From Acidobacteriota bacterium (GTDB lineage Bacteria; Acidobacteriota; Thermoanaerobaculia; Multivoradales; Multivoraceae), in the NCBI GenBank assembly GCA_028877275.1, contig JAPPFP010000006.1, forward strand, positions 372,001 through 436,000: a stretch of 64,000 bases of DNA, written 5' to 3'. A program made the position numbers and the translations under genes. Shown piece by piece: positions 1 to 7,342 of this stretch. The notes beneath the pieces are model-generated. The model did not search any database, was not told the DNA's origin, and saw only the letters and a list, made by a program, of their open reading frames with translations. Positions within the stretch are counted from its first letter, which is position 1. The number at the start of each line of letters is the position of its first letter.

Positions 1-366
1 GTCCGAGCCAGGGTCGTAGAGAACACCGACGCGATGACGCTACAGGGCTTCGTTCGGCGCAACGTCGAGGGCGGCTTCACCGTCTACACAGACGAGCATC
101 CGTCCTACACGGGGCTTGCGGAGAGACTACGAGCATGACAGTGTTGCTCACGGGGTCGGCGAGTACGTGAAGGACATTGACGTTCACACGAACGGGATTG
201 AGTCCCTGTGGAGTATGTTCAAGCGGGGCTACATCGGACTTACCACCGGATGAGCTTCAAGCACCTACACCGCTACGTCAACGAGTTTGCCGGCCGACCC
301 AACATTCGCGACCTGGATACGCTAGAAACGACGATAGATGACCTACTACACGATCCGAACTACTGA
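1..366 (+). pseudogene. IS1595/ISXO2-type transposase remnant, frameshifted and cut by the window edge
   Basis: Three reading-frame pieces on the plus strand together spell the C-terminal half of an ISXO2-like (IS1595 family) DDE transposase. Frame 1 covers 1-138 and ends in a stop, frame 2 carries the core HTNGIESLWSMFKRGYIG (about 189-236), and frame 1 resumes at 241 with the tail MSFKHLHRYVNEFAGR and stops at 364-366. The NGxESxW...KRG block followed by HLHRYVNEF is characteristic of the family. At least two frameshifts mean it cannot make an active enzyme. The 5' half lies outside the window. It marks past insertion activity at the edge of a region of visibly lower GC than the rest of the window. 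Confidence 0.8.
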
Positions 367-1357
367 TGCCTCTATCGACTGTGAGGGCAATGCATACAAT
401 TCCGCAACTGCGCCTCGATACTCGTCGATTGGAGAAGCTATGAGCGTCATGGATCAACGAGATCACGCTGGCTATCGGATTCTCGATGACCAGCAGCAGA
501 TGGTGATTTCGGTTGGACCTACGCCCGCAGGCCCTGTCTGCGCGTGTCTGCTTGGTGTGGGTTTCGCCGAAGCTATTGAAAGAGAAGGAGTCCTTTTCAA
601 GCGTCTCGATATGCCGCTACGCAAGGATTACACCCACGCGCCCGTCGATCCGCCTAGCCAGAAGTTCTGTACTCTCATGGTTGAAGTGGATCCAGGGGTG
701 GTGAGGAACATTTCCGGTCTTTGTCATGCCCTGTCGTTGGTGCTTGGTTGCTGTGTGGAATGGAAGCACTGGTGGCGAGTTTGGGGAGGCAACAAGCCGA
801 TAAACAAAATGTCAGGCGTGGCTCAGTGGACAAGCAACGTCGAATGCAAGGGGTGGCCTCTCAAATGGAGTCCGTCCTTGTCAGCGGCAGATGCGGACAA
901 GGCGCTCAGCTTGTATCACTCCATGCGTGACATGGACAGCGCGGAGTTGAGAGTGGCCGTTCGGCGTTGGCATCGTTCGATTCAGAGGTGGAATCAGGTA
1001 CGGAACGGGTCACTCCCGTTTGGGGAAGACTTCGTGGATTCTCTAGTTGACCTGCGGGTTGCGCTAGAGTCGGTCTTCTTGGGGGAGGCGGGGCGGTCCT
1101 TTAGTGTAGCTCTGTGTGGAGCGTGGAGTTTGGGTCGGAATCCGAGTGAGAGAAGGCGCTACTTTGACGCCCTGAAGCAGGCTTATTCTCATTCATCGCG
1201 CGCTGTACACACCGGCCGCGCTGACGTACAGAAGTACTTACCATCTCTGGCTGACGGACAGGACGCCTGTCGAAAAGGGCTTGTGAAGTGGATCGAAGGG
1301 AAGCGCAGGCCGAGTGGCGACACGTTAGACGACATGCTAGACCTTGTGCTCGGATGA
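338..1357 (+). CDS. Hypothetical protein with a possible C-terminal Apea/HEPN-like helical region
   Basis: A 339-residue protein with no confident family match. Residues about 230-290 read FVDSLVDLRVALESVFLG, then ...ERRRYFDALKQAYSHSSRAVHTG, which resembles the pattern of Apea-like HEPN domains (helix with EaLll, then Y..RSkivHG). The Arg of the usual RX4-6H ribonuclease motif is replaced by Ser, so catalysis is doubtful. The N-terminal half is unassigned. The first ATG (338) overlaps the transposase remnant; an ATG at 440 has a GGAG box 5 bases upstream and is an equally good start (305 aa). Codon use is less GC-rich than in the core genes. It sits with a membrane-anchored protein and an integrase, a context often seen for defence or accessory genes. 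Confidence 0.5.
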   Translation: MTYYTIRTTDASIDCEGNAYNSATAPRYSSIGEAMSVMDQRDHAGYRILDDQQQMVISVGPTPAGPVCACLLGVGFAEAIEREGVLFKRLDMPLRKDYTHAPVDPPSQKFCTLMVEVDPGVVRNISGLCHALSLVLGCCVEWKHWWRVWGGNKPINKMSGVAQWTSNVECKGWPLKWSPSLSAADADKALSLYHSMRDMDSAELRVAVRRWHRSIQRWNQVRNGSLPFGEDFVDSLVDLRVALESVFLGEAGRSFSVALCGAWSLGRNPSERRRYFDALKQAYSHSSRAVHTGRADVQKYLPSLADGQDACRKGLVKWIEGKRRPSGDTLDDMLDLVLG

Positions 1358-1445
1358 AGGGATGGCAACTACTCCGTATAATCCCCTTTGCGAACGCGAG
1401 GAGACCGGACCCGTCTATACGGGTGAGGAATAGGCCGGGTTAAAC

Positions 1446-2117
1446 GTGAGCATCAGAGATATTCTAGACCTTGGTGTTGATGAGAAGCTGAGGTCTGGTG
1501 AAGCGAAGACGCGGGACGAGGCTAGGGCTTTGGTGTCGGCCGAGCTGGAAAGGAAGAACGCCGAACAGCAGCAGGCTCGTTTCGAGAAGATGGTTGAAGC
1601 GGGCGAAGCGGCGTCCGTTGACGAAGCGCGAGCTATCGTCGTGGACCGGACGGAGAGAGCCGTTAATGCCGCAATGGACGCCATTCGCTCTGCGGCAGAG
1701 ATGCCGAGTGGCGTTCAGTCCGCCTTGGACCGTATTGCTGGAGCGTCAAGTGAATACGCTGCGCTTCAGGAACGTCTGTCTAGTATCACCAGCGAGGCGG
1801 CACGGCTGGCGAAGCGCGAGGCCGTGAGCTTTGACGCCTATCGACCGCAGGCTGCTGTGAAGTTGCCGGAAGTCAGACTGCACAACCCTGTGTTCGATCT
1901 GATAGAGGTTACGAGGGAACTTGTTGGGGCGGTTGGCGCAGTTGAGGGTGCGGTCAACGAGGTCCGAAAGGAGCAGAGGCAACAGGGCAAGGCTACTAGG
2001 AGTCAAAGAAAGAAGCTGCTAGTCTGGCGAATTGCCGTGTCCGTGGTGCTCGCAGCACTTTCGTCACCTTACGTTGTTCAGCTTTGGAAGCTCGCTAGCA
2101 GCTTAGTCGGCGGCTAG
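1446..2117 (+). CDS. Hypothetical coiled-coil protein with a C-terminal membrane anchor
   Basis: A 223-residue protein starting with GTG. Residues 1-110 are rich in Glu, Ala, Arg and Lys with heptad-like spacing (DEARALVSAELERKNAEQQQ), suggesting an extended helix or coiled coil. A basic stretch (KATRSQRKK) precedes a hydrophobic segment at about 193-215 near the C-terminus, so it is probably tail-anchored with the bulk in the cytoplasm. No enzyme motif is visible. It follows the HEPN-like gene by 88 bases on the same strand and shares its lower GC, so the two were probably acquired together. Function unknown. Confidence 0.5.
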   Translation: MSIRDILDLGVDEKLRSGEAKTRDEARALVSAELERKNAEQQQARFEKMVEAGEAASVDEARAIVVDRTERAVNAAMDAIRSAAEMPSGVQSALDRIAGASSEYAALQERLSSITSEAARLAKREAVSFDAYRPQAAVKLPEVRLHNPVFDLIEVTRELVGAVGAVEGAVNEVRKEQRQQGKATRSQRKKLLVWRIAVSVVLAALSSPYVVQLWKLASSLVGG

Positions 2118-2143
2118 CCAAGTATGTAATCCCCAAGAAACAA

Positions 2144-2177
2144 CCCCGCCCGAGACCTTACGGTGTGTCGAGCGGGG
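2144..2177 (+). terminator. Imperfect GC-rich hairpin after the membrane-anchored protein
   Basis: CCCCGC...GCGGGG arms (2144-2149 and 2172-2177) continue inward with partial pairing around a short loop, 27 bases after the stop codon at 2117. It could end transcription of the two plus-strand hypothetical genes. There is no long U tract, so a Rho-independent assignment is tentative. Confidence 0.4.
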
Positions 2178-2186
2178 AGCAAGTGT

Positions 2187-2201
2187 TCGGAGAGGATACT
2201 A
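2187..2201 (+). repeat. Direct repeat copy 1 flanking the integrase
   Basis: TCGGAGAGGATACTA here matches TCGGCGAGGATACTA at 3477-3491 at 14 of 15 positions. The two copies lie on either side of the integrase gene in the same orientation. They could be recombinase arm-binding sites or remnants of attachment cores. Confidence 0.45.
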
Positions 2202-2300
2202 CGAGGACAGCGCACGCGCGACTTTGGCCCAGGACGCCGGCCGGGGACGAGTGAAGAAATGCCTCAGGTGTGGGACACCGACGGCAGTCCAGTTCTCCGT

Positions 2301-3461
2301 TCACGTGGCGTAGCCAGCGATGAAGTCGCCCCAGCGTTCCATCAGGCCGCGCCGCCGCTCGAACAGATCGCTTCGTTGATAGGCCCGCTCCGTGGCCGAA
2401 CCAACCTCGTGCCCGAGCGCTGCTTCTGCGAGTGCCCGATCCTCGCCCTCATCGGCGCACCAAGACCGGAAACTCGCCCGGACTCCATGGGGACTGGTCT
2501 CGATCTTCAACTCTCGGAGCAGTTTGCCCATCGTCCCCGAGCCCAGCGGCCCGTTTCCACGACTTGCGGGGAAGACCAAGCTACTCCTACCGCCTCTCAG
2601 TCGCCGCGCCTCCGCGAGCACTTCGAGCGCCTGTGAGGACAACGGAATCCGCTGCTCCCGCTTCGTCTTCACTCTCCTCGCCGGGATGGTCCAAACTGCC
2701 ACTTCCGTATCGATTTCCGCCCAGGTAGCACCCCGAACCTCCGCCGTGCGGGTCGCTGTCAACGCCAGGAAGCGAATCGCCAGCCGAGTTCCGAGCCAGC
2801 AGTCGGCGTTCCGGATCTTCTCCAGCGCCGCCTCGACGTCCTTCGGCGACAAGAACCGATGATGCCTACCGTTGGGTTGCCGAGGCAGGACGCTTCCCAC
2901 GGCGCCCATCGGATCCTCCTGGCGGAAGCCCTGCGCGATCGCCCACCGCATCACGATTCCGATCCGCTGCTTGACCGCCTTAGCTGCGGACGGTTTCGTC
3001 GTCCACAGTGGGGTCAGGATCCGCAGCACGTCAGCTGCCGTGACTTGATCGACGGTCACGTCTCCGAGAACCGGGAACGCATAGGTTGTGAGCGTCTGCC
3101 GCCACTGCCGCTCCTGTCGCCGAGACGCGGCTCCAGCCTTCCAGCTGCGACGCTGTAGACGGATCACAGACTCCGTAGCGTCACGGAAGGTCGGGGCGTT
3201 GGATCGCTGCGTCCTAGGATCGTCGCCATCCGCCGCTATCCGCGCGTACTCGAACGCTGTCTCCCGCGCCCTTCGGAGACTCATGAAGGCGCGCCGACCC
3301 AAGCCCAACTCGACCCTCTTCCCTCGAACGGTGCCGCGCCACGCCCATCGCGCTCGCCCCGAAGGCCGGACTCTGAGCATCAGACCGAACCCGCCGAAGT
3401 CGTAGTGCTTGCCTGGAGGAGCCTTCCGCACCCAACCCGCAGTGAATCGCTTGGTCGTCAA
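2301..3461 (-). CDS. Tyrosine recombinase / P4-like integrase
   Basis: A 386-residue site-specific recombinase, full length for P4-type integrases. The N-terminal part (about 1-85, KHYDFGGFGLMLRVRPSG...) is the DUF4102-type arm-binding domain, followed by a SAM-like core-binding domain and the catalytic domain. The tetrad is visible: Arg in ATRTAEVRG (about residue 237), Lys in RVKTKREQRIPLS, HGVR and LGHEVG His/Arg pairs, and the Tyr nucleophile in AYQRSD (about 363). Nothing looks broken, so it may be active. The start codon is TTG. No tRNA gene, the usual P4-type target, is visible beside it. A near-identical 15-base direct repeat flanks the gene. It mobilises or once mobilised the adjacent accessory genes. 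Confidence 0.93.
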   Translation of the reverse strand: MTTKRFTAGWVRKAPPGKHYDFGGFGLMLRVRPSGRARWAWRGTVRGKRVELGLGRRAFMSLRRARETAFEYARIAADGDDPRTQRSNAPTFRDATESVIRLQRRSWKAGAASRRQERQWRQTLTTYAFPVLGDVTVDQVTAADVLRILTPLWTTKPSAAKAVKQRIGIVMRWAIAQGFRQEDPMGAVGSVLPRQPNGRHHRFLSPKDVEAALEKIRNADCWLGTRLAIRFLALTATRTAEVRGATWAEIDTEVAVWTIPARRVKTKREQRIPLSSQALEVLAEARRLRGGRSSLVFPASRGNGPLGSGTMGKLLRELKIETSPHGVRASFRSWCADEGEDRALAEAALGHEVGSATERAYQRSDLFERRRGLMERWGDFIAGYAT

Positions 3462-3476
3462 GGCTCGGCTCCTCCC

Positions 3477-3491
3477 TCGGCGAGGATACTA
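3477..3491 (+). repeat. Direct repeat copy 2 flanking the integrase
   Basis: TCGGCGAGGATACTA, 14/15 identical to 2187-2201 and located about 16 bases upstream of the integrase start codon. In P4-type elements attachment or arm sites are commonly close to int. Confidence 0.45.
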
Positions 3492-3660
3492 GCAAAACCC
3501 CCCGAGCAGCCCCCCAATCTACCCGCGAAGTGCAGTAAGAGCCCGTGACACTTGCTGAGTGCCAGGGAGGCCATCAATGGCAGAAATGTCCTTGTTTCAT
3601 ATGAGTTGGCTCGGTATCTCTCGAACGGATGCGGGACCTGGTGGAAACGTGCGACCGATT

Positions 3661-4506
3661 TCAGCCGAAGATCGCCTCCAGGCGGGCCCGCATGACCCGG
3701 GGATCGACCTCGACTCCGGTCCAGTAGCGGATCCCGCTCATTCCCTGGTTGACCAGCATGCCGAGGCCGTCGAGGACGGTGCAGCCGCGTGCCGCGGCCG
3801 CCTCGAGCAGGCGGGTCCTGGGTGGATTGGGGATTACGTCAGCGACCACCATCGCGGGTCGGAGAGAGTCGAGGTCGAGCGGCAGTTCGGCGTCGAGGTC
3901 CGGGAACAGACCGATCGACGTGGCGTTGATCGCTACGTCGATCGCCTCCGGCAAACGGTGGACGCGGCGCCAGTGCTCGAACCGGGATCGGGTCGCCGTG
4001 TGGCCGGCGATGTGCCGTGCCAGTTCTTCGCCCCGTTCACGGGTGCGGTTGACGATCGTGATGTCGGCTGCTCCCGCGAGCGCGAGTTCGACCGCGATCG
4101 CCCGCGCGGCGCCGCCGGCGCCGAAGATCGCGACTCGCTTGCCGGCCGCCGGCGTCACGTCCTCGAGTGAGCGGAGGAAGCCCTTGCCGTCCGTGTTCTC
4201 GCCGATGAAGCGGCCGTCTCCGTCACGGACGACGCAGTTCACCGCGCCGATCAGGCGGGCCGATTCGCCCAGGCCGTCGAGGTGCTCGATCACCGCGACC
4301 TTGTGGGGCAGCGAGCAGTTGAATCCGGCCCAGCCCATCGCGCGGGCGCCGGCGACGGCCTCGGCTAGGCGATCCGCAGGCACTTCGCAGTTCACGTATC
4401 GCCAGTGAAGGTTGTGGTGACGAAACGCCGCCTCGACCATCTCCACGGTCGGGTTTTCGGCCGCCGGGTCGGCGAAGGAGCCGACGATGTTTGGGAGGAA
4501 GTCCAA
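3661..4506 (-). CDS. aroE: Shikimate dehydrogenase (AroE)-like protein, divergent N-terminus
   Basis: A 281-residue NADP-dependent oxidoreductase of the AroE/YdiB family, which reduces 3-dehydroshikimate to shikimate in aromatic amino-acid synthesis. Catalytic Lys69 lies in FNCSLPHK and Asp106 in GENTDGKGF; the nucleotide-binding GAGGAARAI, the NRT motif and NATSIGL follow, and GMLVNQG closes the fold. The N-terminal SxS substrate-binding motif of classical AroE (HSxSP) is absent; the region reads GSFADPAAENPTVEMV. The substrate may therefore differ. It starts 12 bases after the tcmP stop codon on the same strand, so it is probably the third gene of that unit. Family assignment is strong; the exact substrate is not. 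Confidence 0.85.
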   Translation of the reverse strand: MDFLPNIVGSFADPAAENPTVEMVEAAFRHHNLHWRYVNCEVPADRLAEAVAGARAMGWAGFNCSLPHKVAVIEHLDGLGESARLIGAVNCVVRDGDGRFIGENTDGKGFLRSLEDVTPAAGKRVAIFGAGGAARAIAVELALAGAADITIVNRTRERGEELARHIAGHTATRSRFEHWRRVHRLPEAIDVAINATSIGLFPDLDAELPLDLDSLRPAMVVADVIPNPPRTRLLEAAAARGCTVLDGLGMLVNQGMSGIRYWTGVEVDPRVMRARLEAIFG

Positions 4507-4518
4507 TGGTGTCGTTTC

Positions 4519-5370
4519 TCAGATGTTGTTCAGAAGGTGTGCCGCGATGTTCTTGGCTGGACCGATGCCGCGAGGGTGACCGACGCAGAAGATGAGTTCA
4601 AAGAGTACGGACCCCCTTGAGTTCCTGAGTTCCGCTGTGTCAGCGAGGAGCCGCTGTCCGAAGACCTCCGAGAGACGTTCTCGGTAGATACGGGTCAGGC
4701 CAGAGATGCCCGGGGTTCGCGTCGTGTCTGCTGATCCCCAGAGATTCTGTTGGCGGTCGGGCCGGTAGAGGCCTCGCCAACTGTCGCCTCCGTACACAAA
4801 ATCGAGGCGCTCGACCCACTTTCGCGAGATCTCGTCGGGTTCGCGTGATCGTGGCAGGAGGCGCGCGACGGCGCTTACGGGAAAGAGAATCCAGGTGTCG
4901 AAGCACTCGAGGCTCGCTACGTGAGCCAGCGTCGTCATGGCAACTTCAGTCGCGAACGGATCGAGGAAGAGCACGCCGCGGACGTTGGAGGCAGGCCTGA
5001 GCCCCTTCAGGTAGGAGTTCGCCTCCGCGTTCTCGATCTGAACGGTGCGTCGCGCGTATTCGGACCCAAGGCGCTTCAGCTGATCGCAGCGACTCTCGTT
5101 CTTCTCGATGAAGATCAGTCGGTCGAACGACCGATCCCGAACCTCCAGGGCCCTCCTCGCGGAGCCCGCCAGGAACTCCTCCGTGCCGTCTTCCGATGCT
5201 CTCAATTGCACGTCGCCAGTACCGGCGAACGCGTCGATGTACAAGAGTTGAAAGGGCTGGTTCTTGAGAGCAGTCGTGTACGCGTTGAGGTACCGCTGCA
5301 GGATGTCCAGCTTCTCCCTTGTCCACCTTCCACCGAAGCCCTCGCCGGGGCCGCTCCTCGACCGTGCCAT
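4519..5370 (-). CDS. tcmP: Three-Cys-motif partner protein TcmP
   Basis: A 283-residue protein of the three-Cys-motif partner family. The N-terminal signature KLDILQRYLNAYTTAL and then LLYIDAFAGTG (about 42-52), resembling a methyltransferase-like Rossmann motif, is diagnostic; FIEKNESRCDQL and VLFLDPFATEV follow, and the C-terminus ends in the usual GIGPAKNIAAHLL-type segment. The family's biochemical role is unknown. It is named for genomic association with a protein carrying three clustered cysteines, and that partner lies 27 bases upstream here. ATG start at 5370. The protein appears intact. Confidence 0.88.
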   Translation of the reverse strand: MARSRSGPGEGFGGRWTREKLDILQRYLNAYTTALKNQPFQLLYIDAFAGTGDVQLRASEDGTEEFLAGSARRALEVRDRSFDRLIFIEKNESRCDQLKRLGSEYARRTVQIENAEANSYLKGLRPASNVRGVLFLDPFATEVAMTTLAHVASLECFDTWILFPVSAVARLLPRSREPDEISRKWVERLDFVYGGDSWRGLYRPDRQQNLWGSADTTRTPGISGLTRIYRERLSEVFGQRLLADTAELRNSRGSVLFELIFCVGHPRGIGPAKNIAAHLLNNI

Positions 5371-5397
5371 CCGCTTTGAAGCCTCGTCTTCTGCTGG

Positions 5398-6123
5398 TCA
5401 GTTCGGCGGGAACTCGTCGTACGTCCTACCTCGCAGCAGCCGTCCGTTGAGGTGCTTTCGTACTCCTCCCCACTGTTTGAAGAAGAAGGGAACGCCGTCC
5501 CGACGGCACTGGTTCAGGACGCCCAGGACCCACTCTTCCTGCATGGGACGAGCCCCGGGCCCGCTCTCGCCGCCGGTGATGACCCAGTCGATGGAGCTGA
5601 GGTCGAAGTCGCCGAGGTCCTCGAGGAGGGGCTCTATGGAGGCGAAGCGGACTACGGCGCGCGTCTCGCGGAGAGCGTCCAGTCTCGGCAGCCCTTGACG
5701 GCGGTTCTCCACGCTGACTCCGAACCAGACATTGGGCAACTCTCCCATCCAGGAGAGCTCGCCGTTCAAGAGAGAGCGCATACGGTCATGGCGTTTCGTG
5801 AGCACCTGGTAGGTGTGTCGTCGGACGTCCTTCATCACCCGACCCACCTCTGCGATGTAGGCCTCTGGCACCTGCGGGTGGAAGAGGTCGCTCATCGAGT
5901 TCACGAAGACTCGTCTGGGCCTGCGCCAGCGCCGAGGCTGATCCAGTTTGGCTGGCGCCAGCCGAAGGTCGAAGCCTCCCTCAAAGGGGTGCCCAGGCAC
6001 GCCGCGGAAGCGCTCAGTGAATCGCTCCGCGTAGCAGTGGGCGCAGCCTGCGCTCACCTTTGTGCAACCGAGCACGGGATTCCAGGTGGCGTCCGTCCAC
6101 TCGATCGTGCTCTTGTCAGCCAT
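5398..6123 (-). CDS. DUF5131 (phage Gp37/Gp68-like) three-Cys-motif protein
   Basis: A 241-residue protein of the DUF5131/Gp37-Gp68 family. The N-terminus IEWTDATWNPVLGC leads into Cys20, Cys27 and Cys30 (CX6CX2CY), resembling a radical-SAM-type Fe-S motif. Further family blocks are FVNSMSDLFH, YQVLTKR, WFGVSVEN, FASIEPLLEDLG, WVITGGESGPGARP and FFFKQWGG. It is the three-Cys protein to which TcmP (next gene) is the partner. GGAGG lies 4 bases before the ATG at 6123. It is the first gene of an apparent DUF5131-tcmP-aroE-like unit. Function is unknown; such pairs are common in phage and accessory islands. Confidence 0.88.
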   Translation of the reverse strand: MADKSTIEWTDATWNPVLGCTKVSAGCAHCYAERFTERFRGVPGHPFEGGFDLRLAPAKLDQPRRWRRPRRVFVNSMSDLFHPQVPEAYIAEVGRVMKDVRRHTYQVLTKRHDRMRSLLNGELSWMGELPNVWFGVSVENRRQGLPRLDALRETRAVVRFASIEPLLEDLGDFDLSSIDWVITGGESGPGARPMQEEWVLGVLNQCRRDGVPFFFKQWGGVRKHLNGRLLRGRTYDEFPPN

Positions 6124-6307
6124 CGCGCCTCCGGTGCCGTCAGGTGAGGTTGTCGGCAGTGACCGGAACGTTAAGCGGAAGTGAGGCGAAAATCAAGCGG
6201 AAATGGAGGGCGTATCGCTGCGGCCGGTTGCCGGCACCGGGAACGTCGGCGTCGTTCAGGTACTCTGAAGTGTCCAGCTAGTCCCCACGGAACGAAGGAG
6301 GATCGGG

Positions 6308-7243
6308 ATGACCAGACACTTCGCAGTCACGCTCTTGCTCCTTACGGTTGCTGCCTGTGGCGGTGGGGAGGTTGCCGATTCCGGCGCCGGCAACGTAGAG
6401 GAGGCGGCCGATGCCGCCCCGACCCACCTCGGAGGCTGCATCCTGCTTTCTCCGGTCGGCGAGGTCCCCGACGACGTGTACGAGCACGGCGACGTGGTCG
6501 CCACCGACGCCATGCCTCCGTTCACCAAGGAACTGCAGGTGTACGGGCTCAAGCTCGCCGCACGCGACGACATCTCGGACGACTTCATGCGACTGGTAGC
6601 GAAGACGATCGCCGAGTCGTTTCCGCGGGACGCCGGCCTCGACGCCGATCTCCAGCGCGAGCTGCTCGCGAACCACTATCGCTACAGGGCCCTGATTCCG
6701 GTTCCGCTCGGTGACGACATGAGTTTCGCGGAGGAGAACGAGGAGCAGTGGGCCGAGATCGAGAAGAACAACTCGGTGTGCGACATCATCATGCAGGGCA
6801 CTCCCGTAGGGCCCGAGGGCCAGGTGATGGAGGTTGTCGAGCACATCCTCCACTACGTGACGGACATCGGCCTGCACTACACGTTTCCGGATGTCTGGGG
6901 CATCTCCGAGAACTCGGAACTCGCCCGCGCGATGGCGAAGGCCGCGGAGGAGGGCTACTACCAGATGGACCAGTACGCCGACTTCAAGGACGACGAGATC
7001 CGCTTCCGGGTCCAGATGCAGGAGTTCGCGTACTGGTTCATCTCGACGGCCTGGAATCTCCAGGCGCCATACGGTCCCGTGTGGGAGGAGGAATGGACCA
7101 TTCGAGACCAGGACGACCTGCGCCAGAAGCTGCCGGAGATGTACGCGGCCTACGAGGAGACGGCGGCGCGGGTGATGGTCGCTCCCAGCCTGGCGACACT
7201 GCGGGAGATCGGTCCGACCCGGGCTGAAGAACGGGGAAACTGA
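6308..7243 (+). CDS. Hypothetical lipoprotein
   Basis: A 311-residue protein with a lipoprotein signal: the hydrophobic segment ends in a TVAAC lipobox with Cys near residue 17, followed by a Gly/Ala/Glu-rich tether. The body is acidic and probably helical. A His-rich segment (EHILHYVTDIGLHY, about residues 180-193) and two internal Cys could bind a metal, but no known metalloprotein signature matches. AAGGAGG at 6294-6300 gives a strong ribosome site. It is divergent from the DUF5131 unit, with 184 bases between. I do not recognise the family. Confidence 0.75.
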   Translation: MTRHFAVTLLLLTVAACGGGEVADSGAGNVEEAADAAPTHLGGCILLSPVGEVPDDVYEHGDVVATDAMPPFTKELQVYGLKLAARDDISDDFMRLVAKTIAESFPRDAGLDADLQRELLANHYRYRALIPVPLGDDMSFAEENEEQWAEIEKNNSVCDIIMQGTPVGPEGQVMEVVEHILHYVTDIGLHYTFPDVWGISENSELARAMAKAAEEGYYQMDQYADFKDDEIRFRVQMQEFAYWFISTAWNLQAPYGPVWEEEWTIRDQDDLRQKLPEMYAAYEETAARVMVAPSLATLREIGPTRAEERGN

Positions 7244-7325
7244 GCCTGGTTCCGGGGCGCGCTGGAATAGCGCCCGGAATCGGCCAAGTTACACGTTGCC
7301 GGTCCTTTACCGCCCGTGGAGCGGG

Positions 7326-7331
7326 TAGACT
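7326..7331 (+). promoter_or_regulatory. Possible -10 element TAGACT before the fused carboxylase
   Basis: TAGACT ends 11 bases before the ATG at 7343, so a transcript would start only about 5 bases before that codon. The same hexamer or TAGTCT occurs before several other genes here. No convincing -35 hexamer is present. It supports ATG 7343 over the upstream GTG 7316. Confidence 0.35.
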
Positions 7332-7342
7332 ACGCGGTTCGT

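Noticed and set aside
3462..3660. tRNA gene or tRNA 3' end as the integrase target
   Set aside because: No cloverleaf or TTCRANYC-type T-arm could be found in this 199-base gap or in 2118-2300.
3559..4170. 203-residue plus-strand frame beginning MPGRPSMAEMSLF
   Set aside because: Its first 30 codons have no ribosome site and the rest is antisense to the AroE-like gene.
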